A stretch of DNA of 64,000 nt from MWBF01 sp040772005 (GTDB taxonomy: Bacteria; Chloroflexota; Anaerolineae; CG2-30-64-16). The notes below the pieces were generated by a model. That model searched no databases. It was not told the origin of the DNA and worked only from the letters and a program-made list of their open reading frames with translations. Below, in pieces: positions 44,001 to 52,759 of this stretch. Each line of letters begins with the position of its first letter. The first letter of the stretch is position 1. Location: the NCBI GenBank assembly GCA_040772005.1, contig JAXGYZ010000005.1, positions 352,929-416,928 of the forward strand. Reading direction: 5' to 3'. The position numbers and the translations under genes were made by a program.

Positions 44001-44204
44001 GTCGAGGCGGCGGGCAGCACGGTGCTTTCGCGCTGGCTCAATGTGGACGGCGAGGACCGCGGCCCCGCGGCCATCGCGCTGGAACGCCCATCGGTCAACC
44101 CGCGCATGCCCGCCGTTCCGCATTGCCCTGCTGCCGTATGCGCTGGCCGCGCCGACGCCTGCGCTGGCGCCGACGCCTGCGCTGCTGAACATCGCGCACC
44201 GTGA
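41079..44204 (+). CDS. large glycosidase-like protein, main part (frameshifted near the 3' end)
   Basis: A 1041-aa reading frame with no signal peptide. Residues 1-420 look like an alpha/alpha toroid (GATLLYRWARYLGDEQLAAE, FIRPYYDLAAGRFCLNYDHG, WMEASWDTSYLWENAEAAHA). Residues about 440-900 look like a TIM-barrel glycosidase region (YYVRLYHPAVATDARVDEAL, GADAVWVDDDVRF, HINVMITVGHVD). The final residues after about 1012 (AVPHCPAAVCAGRAD...) are Cys/Ala-rich and out of frame; the real C-terminus continues in frame 1 then frame 2 to 44542. The start is TTG at 41079 with AGGAGGT five bases upstream. The family is not recognised; it resembles the large protein at 59717 in size and context. Confidence 0.6.
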   Translation: MITTSLNDILFASARASVAFARRCLEPAATGLRAQSSFVTPDGEVMHWHDFGDLEGPGWAANAVGGATLLYRWARYLGDEQLAAEAAGLLAHVLHDGFVDEATGFIRPYYDLAAGRFCLNYDHGDAWLCPGSLAKIGVQLLELADLLPAGQPDKSVAVAAAVRLAGWLKAHVPPLANGWVPRRIAPGGEPYPLNPHGAPDPIYDHSADGLYLLQLYAELTDRGLADYRAEATGLGDAFVAVGGFWGSINHDTYDDHEDVAYASAFRILRRAAEVCARPAWRDFAYNVALPGLDRFVMHEDRNGVPTKGLLWMEASWDTSYLWENAEAAHAWLEAGRETGDAALTGRGLTVLEAIARHHHGPHGFLTEGVDWNNHVTRRHHVDGVLYGDINYTEPLLNHLHFIGPTLYHFEQAGYRPPAGLDDAAAIALALDFGQAARSRPGVEGARYYVRLYHPAVATDARVDEALRFLQAVQADGVLLFEASYDMDPALLTPDQLRARFARLREIVPRFRAVVPEVHINVMITVGHVDAGSARPERFAFQFQVNEHGDTSRSTACPLDPAFLDYVSEMYRLAAECGADAVWVDDDVRFVLHDIPGMTCFCPHHLAALERATGRAWTREEVVAALRDEAAPAAARPVPSGAAVADLTVVGATDAGPAVRRAWFDVQEEAMLGLARTVEAAVHAVDPAIRIGLMTIGTSYHTAEGRRTDRLLRTLAGGARPMIRPGSGYYSDWMPAGVLDKSEDGARQAAYLGADVQVVAEVENHPYTPYGKSERILALELALDVLAGMPDLSLNVLTSMGGADPLEPEGSRLAACLAEQRPFLDALARERAGRRRSGVGILDSEDYARHVPLAGRPLMAWLEPRPWEQMLARSGFPIGRPDQGPHWLAGEAVRAWSGYDIGMALPEGLILDPLAARALVEMGWGERLGIRDVRPVGDGVNELIVAGLPGPSERHVGHILPSYNHVRPEQLYTFEVEAAGSTVLSRWLNVDGEDRGPAAIALERPSVNPRMPAVPHCPAAVCAGRADACAGADACAAEHRAP

Positions 44205-44542
44205 GCAGTGGGCCGCGCTCATCGGGTGGGTGAGCGGGCGCAGCCTGCCCTGCCGGGTGACGCGGGGTCAACCTCTACCCGCTGGCCTTCCACCGGCCGG
44301 GTGATGGGAGCTGGCTGCTCGCGGTTGCCAACCTCTCTGCGGATGACGTGCCCGGCGCGTGGCTCGACCTCAGCGGCATTCTCGATGCCGCCGACGGCCG
44401 ATGCCGCCGGGCCGCCTGGCGTGTCGAGCGGCTGGACGAGCAGGGGACGTGGCAGCCCGCAGCCGGCCCGGCCGGGCGCATCCTGCGGATCGACGTGCCC
44501 GCCTTTGCCCTGGCCGCCTACCGCCTGGCGGTGCAGCCGTGA
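44117..44542 (+). pseudogene. displaced C-terminal part of the 41079 gene
   Basis: From about 44115 frame 1 reads RIALLPYALAAPTPALAPTP, then LLNIAHREQWAALIGWVSGR to about 44265, and frame 2 then reads VNLYPLAFHRPGDGSWLLAV, ANLSADDVPGAWLDLSGIL and on to TGA at 44540-44542. The two pieces join smoothly in meaning with the preceding protein as its C-terminal beta domain, so two indels (near 44110-44120 and near 44265) break the gene. Its TGA overlaps the GTG of the next gene, as expected for the true end of the original gene. Confidence 0.65.
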
Positions 44543-45711
44543 ACAGCCGGGAGCGTTTCGCAGCCGCGATGGCAGGGAGAACGGTCAGAAACCGGATTTC
44601 TGCCAGAAACCCGGTTTCTCAACCTCGTGTGGTGCCCGACCGCATCCCCATCGACATCGGCGGGACGACGCTGACGGGGATGCGGCCCGGGGTCGCACGG
44701 CGGCTGGCCGATGTGCTCGGCTTCACCGGCGCGGCGCGGCTGATGAACGGCGGCCGCAGCGGCCGCTTGGACGAGCGGATCCTGGCATGGGCCGGCACCG
44801 ACTTCCGCTCGGTCGGCGCCATCGTCGACCTGCCCAGCCCGCTCACGCAGCGCCCCGCTGAACGGGGCGGGCCGGCCGTGGACTGCTGGGGCGTGCGCCG
44901 CGAGCAGGTGGACGGCGAGTACCAGATCACCGGCCATCCCCTCAAGGGCGCGACGGTCGAGGACCTGGCCCGGTTCCCGTGGCCGGAGCCGCGCGTCGAC
45001 GAAGCGCTGCTCGCCGCCTGGCTAACGGATGTGCAGCGGCTCGCGGCTGAGGGCCGCTACGTAGTCGTGGCCGAGCACCCGGTCTTCGGCATCCTCGAGC
45101 TGGGCTGCTGGATGTGCGGCTACGATGACTTCCTGATGCGGCTGGCCGCGGACCCGGATTTCGTCCTCGCGTTCTTCGACCGGGTGTACGCCATCCAGCT
45201 TGCGGTCATCGAGCAGTATTATGCGGTCCTGGGGCCGTACATCGACCTGACCACGAGCGGCGACGACTTCGGCATGCAGCGCGGGCCGCTGCTGTCCCCG
45301 CGGGCGTTCCGCCGCTTCATCGCGCCCTACTTCGCCGCGCGCATCGCGCGGACGAAAGCGCTGGCGGGCTGTTACTTCTGGCATCATAGCTGCGGTTCGG
45401 TGACTGCGCTGCTCGATGATATCATCGCCTGCGGCGTGGACATCCTCAACCCGGTCCAGACATCGGCCGCAGGGATGGACCCGGCGGGCCTCAAGGCGCG
45501 CTTCGGGGAGTGCATCGTCTTCTGGGGCGGGGTGGACGTGCAGCAGTTCCTGCCCCACGCCACACCGGGCAAAGTGAAGCGGGAGGTCGTCCGGCTCGCG
45601 AGCGTCCTCGGCGCGGGCGGCGGCTATGTTATGGCCCCCGCGCACGAAATCCAGGAGGACGTGCCGGTCGAGAACCTCGTCGCCTGGGTGGAGGCAATGC
45701 GCTCCGTATAG
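44539..45711 (+). CDS. uroporphyrinogen decarboxylase (UroD/MtaA)-family protein, paralogue 3, with in-frame palindromic insert
   Basis: A 390-aa UroD-superfamily protein: VNSRERFAAAMAG (family start), VPDRIPIDIGGTTLTGM, YDLTTSGDDFGMQ-type region, FWHHSCGSVTALLDDIIACG, DILNPVQTSAAGMDPAGLKA, FWGGVDVQQFLP and GGYVMAPAHEIQEDVPVENL. His-x-Cys-Gly resembles the methyltransferase zinc motif. Normally the start motif runs straight into the VPDR(I/V)P motif; here residues 17-27 (RNRISARNPVS) are encoded by an exact 33-bp palindromic repeat inserted in frame. GTG at 44539 overlaps the previous stop. The reaction is unknown; methyl transfer or decarboxylation on sugar-derived substrates is conceivable. 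Confidence 0.8.
   Translation: MNSRERFAAAMAGRTVRNRISARNPVSQPRVVPDRIPIDIGGTTLTGMRPGVARRLADVLGFTGAARLMNGGRSGRLDERILAWAGTDFRSVGAIVDLPSPLTQRPAERGGPAVDCWGVRREQVDGEYQITGHPLKGATVEDLARFPWPEPRVDEALLAAWLTDVQRLAAEGRYVVVAEHPVFGILELGCWMCGYDDFLMRLAADPDFVLAFFDRVYAIQLAVIEQYYAVLGPYIDLTTSGDDFGMQRGPLLSPRAFRRFIAPYFAARIARTKALAGCYFWHHSCGSVTALLDDIIACGVDILNPVQTSAAGMDPAGLKARFGECIVFWGGVDVQQFLPHATPGKVKREVVRLASVLGAGGGYVMAPAHEIQEDVPVENLVAWVEAMRSV
44587..44619. repeat. 33-bp palindrome inside a coding region, AGAAACCCG family, copy 4
   Basis: AGAAACCGGATTTCT-GCC-AGAAACCCGGTTTCT, one mismatch between arms. Same length, loop and sequence as the intergenic copy at 6168-6200 apart from one or two bases in the left arm and orientation of the arms. 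It begins exactly on a codon boundary and adds 11 codons. Confidence 0.9.
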
Positions 45712-45723
45712 AGACCGCTGGCT

Positions 45724-45744
45724 TGTAGTAGGCGCTTCAGCGCC
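45724..45744. repeat. partial GTAGTAGGCGCTTCAGCGCC repeat
   Basis: TGTAGTAGGCGCTTCAGCGCC between the UroD-family stop and the isomerase ribosome site; half of the element at 29285-29340. Confidence 0.6.
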
Positions 45745-45763
45745 CTCGAATAGGGAGGTCATC

Positions 45764-46627
45764 ATGCGCTTTGGCATGTCCGGCTGTTTCCTGCCGGATA
45801 ACATGGACGACATGACGCCGGAGATTTGCCGCCGGGTCAGGGAGCTGGGATTCAGCGGCATCTTCACGCGCTTCCGACGCAATCACCCGCTGGAGACATC
45901 GCGGGCGCAGGCAGACCGTGTGCGCCGGCTGCTGGCGGACGAGGGCGTGCGGCTGTATCAGGCGACCGGCTTCTGGCAGAACCTTGTGACGCCGGACGAG
46001 ACGCAGCGCAGCGAGGCGGTGCGCGTGCTCCAGGCCGCGCTGCGGCTGGCCGGCTGGCTCGGCGCGCGGGGCATCGACACCGGCCCCGGCTCCGTGAATC
46101 CGGACGGCCCCTGGTTTCCGCACCCGTATAACTGGACGCAGACCGCGCGCCACCAGCTCATCAAGAGCCTGCGCGAGGCCGCGTCCGCGGCGGAGGACGC
46201 GGGGGTGTACCTGAGCCTGGAGGGACACCAGTTGGTCACGCTGGAGAGTCCGGAGGTGACCGCGGCGGTCATCGACGCGGTCGGCTCCCCATGGGTCAGG
46301 AGCGACTACGACTCGGCCAACTGGATCACCCGCCGCGAGGTGTTCGACACCGGCCCGGCGCTCGACCGGCATTTCGACATCCTGGGCGACCGGATCATCA
46401 GTTGCCACGCGAAGGACATTTGGATCGAAAACCGGTTGGCGTTACACTTGCAGGATGGCTGCCCGGGCAAGGGCCTGCTGGACTTCCGGACGCTGTTCCG
46501 CCGGATGGAGGCCCTGTCGCCGGACTATCCGGTCATTGCCGAAGGCAACAACACGGAAGAACTCCCCCAGGTCAGCGCGCTCTTTCACGGTCTCGCGCGC
46601 GACCTGGGCATCATGGTGAGGAATTAG
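45764..46627 (+). CDS. sugar phosphate isomerase/epimerase-like TIM-barrel protein
   Basis: A 287-aa protein of the xylose-isomerase-like TIM-barrel family (AP endonuclease 2 fold). Metal-site features: LSLEGHQ (Glu), VRSDYDSANWI (Asp), ISCHAKDI (His-x-Lys-Asp) and VIAEGNN (Glu), the usual divalent-metal set. These enzymes isomerise or epimerise keto sugars or sugar acids, or act as dehydratases such as IolE. GGGAGGT lies before ATG 45764. The neighbouring SDR and UroD-family genes suggest a shared catabolic route. Confidence 0.85.
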   Translation: MRFGMSGCFLPDNMDDMTPEICRRVRELGFSGIFTRFRRNHPLETSRAQADRVRRLLADEGVRLYQATGFWQNLVTPDETQRSEAVRVLQAALRLAGWLGARGIDTGPGSVNPDGPWFPHPYNWTQTARHQLIKSLREAASAAEDAGVYLSLEGHQLVTLESPEVTAAVIDAVGSPWVRSDYDSANWITRREVFDTGPALDRHFDILGDRIISCHAKDIWIENRLALHLQDGCPGKGLLDFRTLFRRMEALSPDYPVIAEGNNTEELPQVSALFHGLARDLGIMVRN

Positions 46628-46699
46628 GAATTATGAATTACGAATTGGGATTCCTGGCATTCGTCATTTCTAATTACTAATTTCTAATTCCTAATTCTC
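46622..46699. repeat. AT-rich AATTAGGAATTATGAATT palindromic repeat
   Basis: GAATTAGGAATTATGAATTA near 46623 and TAATTTCTAATTCCTAATTC near 46677 are imperfect complements. It is strikingly AT-rich in a GC-rich neighbourhood and lies between the isomerase and SDR genes, covering the isomerase stop. Confidence 0.65.
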
Positions 46700-46713
46700 G
46701 ATTGGGGGATGGC

Positions 46714-47469
46714 ATGGCGAATCTACGGTTTGCCGCGCCGCGCGAGCGGCGGGTGGCATTGGTCACGGGCGGCGCGCGGGGCATCGGCCGCGCATCGGCC
46801 CTGCGGATTGCCGAAGAGGGCCGCGATATCGTCATCGCGGATGTGCTGGACGTGGAAGGCCGGCAGACGGCCGCAGACATCGAGGCGCTGGGCCAGCGCG
46901 CGCTTTACATTCACACGGATGTGAGCGACGAGGCCGCGGTCTATGCGGCAGTTGCGCAGACGCTGGAAGCCTTTGGGCGGCTGGATATCCTGGTCTGTTG
47001 CGCGGGTACGTTGGGCAAGGAGATCCCCTTCCTCGAGCAGACCGCGGAGATGTTCGACCGGGTGATGAAGATCAACGTTTACGGCGTGTTCTACGCGCAC
47101 CAGGCCGCCATCCCGCATATGCTGAAGCAGGGGTGGGGCCGCTGTGTGACGATCACCTCCGGCGCACGGCTGGGTGCGACGCATGTCGTGCCTTATGGCA
47201 CGTCGAAGGGTGCAGTCTGGTCGTTCGTCGCCGCGCTCGGCAATGCGTTCCCGAAGGAAGGCGTCTTCGTCAACGGAGTCGAGCCGGGCCGCGCACTCAC
47301 GGAGATGGTCGTGCCGCGCTTCTCCGCCGAGTTCCTCGCCAACCCGCCCGTCGCCATCGGCCGCTACTCCGATGCAGAAGAAGTAGCGGAGGTGGTGGAG
47401 TTCCTGGCCTCCGAGCGTAACACCTACACGACCGGCTCGGTATGGAGCTGCAAGGGCGCGACGGGGTGA
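46714..47469 (+). CDS. short-chain dehydrogenase/reductase (SDR)
   Basis: A 251-aa classical SDR. Cofactor motif VTGGARGIGRASAL, NVYG after the central strand, and catalytic Ser-Tyr-Lys in TSGARLGATHVVPYGTSKGA (Ser, YGTSK). CCAG replaces the usual NNAG. Asp in ADVLDVEG after the second strand indicates NAD preference. It probably oxidises or reduces a sugar or sugar acid in the same route as the isomerase. ATG at 46714 has GGGGGA upstream. Confidence 0.9.
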   Translation: MANLRFAAPRERRVALVTGGARGIGRASALRIAEEGRDIVIADVLDVEGRQTAADIEALGQRALYIHTDVSDEAAVYAAVAQTLEAFGRLDILVCCAGTLGKEIPFLEQTAEMFDRVMKINVYGVFYAHQAAIPHMLKQGWGRCVTITSGARLGATHVVPYGTSKGAVWSFVAALGNAFPKEGVFVNGVEPGRALTEMVVPRFSAEFLANPPVAIGRYSDAEEVAEVVEFLASERNTYTTGSVWSCKGATG

Positions 47470-47479
47470 TTCCGGCGAC

Positions 47480-49243
<1,764 letters not shown>

Positions 49244-49291
49244 TGTTTTTTGAACCGCGAAGCCGCGATACAGTCCAGACATAGCATGGCA

Positions 49292-49413
49292 AAGCACCCT
49301 GAGCGGAGCCTCGCTCGCAGTTTGAGCGAGGCGCAGTCGAAGGGCGCAACTGTATCCTTCGACTGGCCTTGCCTGGTTGACGCAGGCATGTCGTTTACCC
49401 GCTCAGGATGCTT
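49292..49413. repeat. composite palindromic element, CCTGAGCGG...TCGAAGG family, copy 2
   Basis: Outer arms AAGCACCCTGAGCGG (49292-49306) and CCGCTCAGGATGCTT (49399-49413), with inner hairpin GCCTCGCTCGCAGTTTGAGC + GAGGC and GCAGTCGAAGGGCGC / ATCCTTCGACTGG. Lies between the two exporter genes. Confidence 0.75.
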
Positions 49414-49454
49414 GACTGTTTGACCCTATCGGCTTCTGACAATAAGGTCAGGTG

Positions 49455-51323
49455 ATGACAGAGAACACTTCCATGTCGAAACTTCATCGCTGGTGGCGCC
49501 GCGTGGCCGGCTACGACGAGGCGCTGCTGGTCTCCGACCTGCCGGAGAACTTGCAGGACAAGCAGTACGACTCGCGCATTGCGCTGCGCCTGCTAAGCTA
49601 CGTGCGCCCGTACATGCGCGAGATGGTCATTGCGATCATCCTGATCGGCATGGTCACGGTGGCCGCGCTGGCAGTGCCATATCTGATCGCGCAGATGCTC
49701 GACCAAGCCATCGCCAAGGGCAACGTACCGCTGCTCATGCGCCTGGTGGCCGCGTTTGTCGGCGTCAACCTCATCAGTTGGTTCGCGCGCTCCGGCCAGA
49801 TTGTCGCGATGGTCGGCGCGGGGCAGAACAGCATCTACCAGGTGCGCCGGTCGCTGTTCGAGCGGCTGCAGCGGCACTCGCTCAGCTTCTTCGACCATGC
49901 GGATGTCGGCGTGCTCATCTCGCGGCTGACCTCCGACGTGAACGCGCTGCAGGACCTCGTCACCTGGGCGGTCATCGGCACCGCAGCGGACCTTTTCACG
50001 CTCGGCGGCATCGTCATCGCGATGCTCTCACTGGATGTCTACCTGTCGCTGCTGACGTTCGCGGTGCTGCCCATCATGTTCCTCCTGACGACCCTCTGGC
50101 GCATTCGCGCCCGCAACCGGTGGCGCAAGGTCCGCTACTACCACGGCCGCATGTTAGGTTTCATCGAGGAGAATATCCAGGGCGTGCGCGTGGTGCAGGC
50201 CTACACGCGCGAGGACCTGAATCTCAGGAAGTTCGTCGATGAAGTGAACTTCCGCTTCAATCAGGCGCAGGGCAACGCGGCGCGGCTGTCCGCGCTCTTC
50301 TTCCCCGGCGTGGACTTCCTGGGCTCGCTGGCGATTGCGCTGGTCATCGGCTTCGGCGGCTCAGCCGTCCTGGGCGAGCAGATTACGCCTGGCGTGCTGG
50401 TGGCGTTCATCCTCTACATCGGACGGTTTTTCGACCCCATCCGCGACCTGGCTGAACGTTACAACACGCTGCAGGCCGCGATGGCCGCAGGGGAGCGGTT
50501 GTTCAACCTGCTGGACCGTCCGCTGGCGGTCGAGAGCAAGCCGGGCGCACCTGACATGCCGCCCATCCGCGGGGAAGTCGTCTTCGAGAATGTCAACTTC
50601 GCCTACACGCCTGAACTGCCCATCCTCCGCGATATCAACCTGCACGTCAAGCCGGGCGAGCTGGTTGCGCTCGTCGGGCCGACCGGCTCAGGCAAGAGCA
50701 GCCTGGTCAAGCTGCTCAACCGGTCGTATGACATCCAGTCGGGCAGCCTCCTGATTGACGGGCACGATGTGCGCGAAGTGGACCTGGCCTCCCTGCGCCG
50801 GCAGATGGGCATCGTACTGCAGGAGACGTTCCTGTTCCGCGGCACCGTGGCCGAGAACATCCGCTACGGCCGGCTGGACGCGACGCAGGATGAAATCGAG
50901 CAGGCCGCACGCGCGGTCGGCGCACATGAGTTCATTGTCAACATGCCCGATGCCTACGAGACGCACGTGGAAGAAGGCGGCGCGAATCTCTCCGTCGGCC
51001 AGCGGCAGCTGCTGGCGTTCGCGCGTGCGCTCCTGGCCGACCCGCGCATCCTGATCCTCGATGAGGCAACGTCCAGCATCGACACGCAGACCGAGAAGCT
51101 GATCCAGGACGCGATGGATGTGCTGCTGGAGGGCCGCACCGCGTTCGTCATTGCGCACCGGCTCAGCACGATCGTACGCGCGGACCAGATTCTCGTGCTG
51201 TCTGCCGGGCAGATCATCGAGCGCGGCACGCACGAGGAACTGCTGACGCAACGCGGGGAATACTACAACCTGTACACGATGGGGTTCATGGCCGTACCGC
51301 TGGACGCAAGCGCAGCCGGCTAA
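49455..51323 (+). CDS. ABC exporter half-transporter, catalytic-site subunit
   Basis: A 622-aa partner of the previous subunit, with an N-terminal extension (about 1-45) before six membrane segments. Walker A GPTGSGKSSLV, Walker B ILILDEATSSID with catalytic Glu537, and switch His568 (VIAHRLST) are intact. Its signature is LSVGQRQLL instead of LSGGQ. As the degenerate site pairs this signature with the partner's Asp/Gln, all three losses fall on one site, which fits an asymmetric heterodimer. ATG at 49455 is chosen over an adjacent GTG. Confidence 0.93.
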   Translation: MTENTSMSKLHRWWRRVAGYDEALLVSDLPENLQDKQYDSRIALRLLSYVRPYMREMVIAIILIGMVTVAALAVPYLIAQMLDQAIAKGNVPLLMRLVAAFVGVNLISWFARSGQIVAMVGAGQNSIYQVRRSLFERLQRHSLSFFDHADVGVLISRLTSDVNALQDLVTWAVIGTAADLFTLGGIVIAMLSLDVYLSLLTFAVLPIMFLLTTLWRIRARNRWRKVRYYHGRMLGFIEENIQGVRVVQAYTREDLNLRKFVDEVNFRFNQAQGNAARLSALFFPGVDFLGSLAIALVIGFGGSAVLGEQITPGVLVAFILYIGRFFDPIRDLAERYNTLQAAMAAGERLFNLLDRPLAVESKPGAPDMPPIRGEVVFENVNFAYTPELPILRDINLHVKPGELVALVGPTGSGKSSLVKLLNRSYDIQSGSLLIDGHDVREVDLASLRRQMGIVLQETFLFRGTVAENIRYGRLDATQDEIEQAARAVGAHEFIVNMPDAYETHVEEGGANLSVGQRQLLAFARALLADPRILILDEATSSIDTQTEKLIQDAMDVLLEGRTAFVIAHRLSTIVRADQILVLSAGQIIERGTHEELLTQRGEYYNLYTMGFMAVPLDASAAG

Positions 51324-51358
51324 ACCGATTTCACAGTCAGCACCGCGCGCAGAACTGA

Positions 51359-51403
51359 GACAGGATTTACAGGAGTCATCCCGTCAATCCTGAAAATCCT
51401 GTC
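51359..51403. repeat. GACAGGATTTACAGGA inverted repeat
   Basis: GACAGGATTTACAGGA (51359-51374) and TCCTGAAAATCCTGTC (51388-51403) pair with one mismatch. It lies between the exporter and the next UroD-like gene and may terminate the exporter transcript. Confidence 0.7.
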
Positions 51404-51428
51404 CAGACTACCTGGAAGGACCGACCTG

Positions 51429-52670
51429 ATGACCGGCAACGATCGCACCATCCTGCGCGACCTCGCGCGCTGCGTTGCAGACATCGCCGCGCTGCCCGTT
51501 CAGGAGCAGCGCCGCGCACGCTGGCGGCGGCATAACCGGCTCGACCCGTCCGCCGGGCCGATGATCCTCATCTTCCCCGAGGGTTCCTGGGTGGAGCTGC
51601 TGCCCGACGCCGCGCTGACCTGCGAGGATGAAGCCAACCGCCGCATCGAGTGGGAGCTACGCCGCCGCATCTACTGCCACGAGCATTTCCGCGATGATAC
51701 CGTCATCGAGCGCGAGTGGGTCGTCCCGAAGGTCATTCAGAACACCGGCTGGGGGCTGGCCGGCAAGCGTATCCCTGCGCCATCTGAGCGCGGCGCGTGG
51801 AAGTTCGACCCGGTGCTGAGGGATGCGCGAGACCTGGCGCAGCTGCACTTCCCGGAGATCAGCTACGACGAGCCGGCAACGCAGCGCAACCTGGCTGCGG
51901 CGCAAGACCTGTTCGGCGATATCCTCGAGGTCAAGCTCAAGGGTGTCAGCCACATCTCCTACCACCTGATGTCGCAATACAGCGATTGGCGCGGGCTGGA
52001 GGAGACCATGCTCGATATGCACCTGCAACCCGGCCTGCTGCACGAGGCCATGGCGCGGCTGGAGGAGGGGCATCACGGCGTGCTGCGCCAGTTGGTCGCG
52101 CAGAACCTGCTCTCGCTCAACAACGACGGCACGTATCACAGTTCCGGCGGCGTGGGCTACACGGATGAGCTGCCCGCGGCAGGGTTCGACCTGGCGTGCG
52201 TGCGGCCCTGCGACATGTGGGCGAGCGCGGAATCGCAGGAGCTGGCGCAGGTCGGACCCAAACAGCACGCCGAGTTTGCGCTGGCCTACGAGAAGCGGCT
52301 GCTGGAACCGTTCGGGCTGACGGGCTACGGCTGCTGCGAGGACCTGTCGCGCAAGCTGGACGATGTGCTGACTATCCCGCACATCCGCCGCATTTCCATC
52401 TCGCCCTTTGCGGATGTGGACCGCGCTGCGGAGAAGCTCGGCGGGCGGGCGATCTTCTCCTGGAAACCGCATCCGGCGCACCTCGTCGGCGACTTCGACG
52501 CGGACGCCATCCGCCGTTACATCCGCCACACGGTCGAGGTCGTACGTCAGCACGGCTGCGTGCTGGAGATGATCCTCAAGGACACGCACACCTGCGAGCA
52601 CCATCCCGAGCGCTTCGACCGCTGGACGCTTATCGCGCGGGAAGAGGTGCGGAATCCCAATCATTCATAG
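51429..52670 (+). CDS. distant uroporphyrinogen decarboxylase (UroD)-like protein, paralogue 4
   Basis: A 413-aa protein with the UroD-like TIM-barrel pattern but low similarity to the other three. Features: HEHFRDDTVIEREWVVPKVI, SHISYHLMSQYSDWRGLEET, LTGYGCCEDLSRKLDDVLTI, ISISPFADVDRAAEKLGGRA, FSWKPHPAHL, and the C-terminal KDTHTCEHHPERFDRW. Cys-Cys in YGCCED takes the place of the HSCG zinc motif. No signal peptide. AAGGA lies upstream of ATG 51429. It starts a run of large glycosidase-like genes. The function is unknown. Confidence 0.7.
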   Translation: MTGNDRTILRDLARCVADIAALPVQEQRRARWRRHNRLDPSAGPMILIFPEGSWVELLPDAALTCEDEANRRIEWELRRRIYCHEHFRDDTVIEREWVVPKVIQNTGWGLAGKRIPAPSERGAWKFDPVLRDARDLAQLHFPEISYDEPATQRNLAAAQDLFGDILEVKLKGVSHISYHLMSQYSDWRGLEETMLDMHLQPGLLHEAMARLEEGHHGVLRQLVAQNLLSLNNDGTYHSSGGVGYTDELPAAGFDLACVRPCDMWASAESQELAQVGPKQHAEFALAYEKRLLEPFGLTGYGCCEDLSRKLDDVLTIPHIRRISISPFADVDRAAEKLGGRAIFSWKPHPAHLVGDFDADAIRRYIRHTVEVVRQHGCVLEMILKDTHTCEHHPERFDRWTLIAREEVRNPNHS

Positions 52671-52700
52671 AAAATATCAGCGTATATCAGTCGCATCAGG

Positions 52701-52717
52701 GCCAACCTTTGGTTGGC
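52701..52717. terminator. small perfect hairpin
   Basis: GCCAACC-TTT-GGTTGGC between the UroD-like stop and the GH99-like start. May be a terminator or a short dispersed repeat. Confidence 0.35.
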
Positions 52718-52759
52718 TCGGCATCAGCGTTCTATTTCGTAGTGCCCGTAGGAATCCTT

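Noticed and set aside
46622..46699. AT-rich patch as an origin or horizontally acquired fragment
   Set aside because: It is an imperfect palindrome of a common AATTAGGAATT repeat type, too short for either interpretation.
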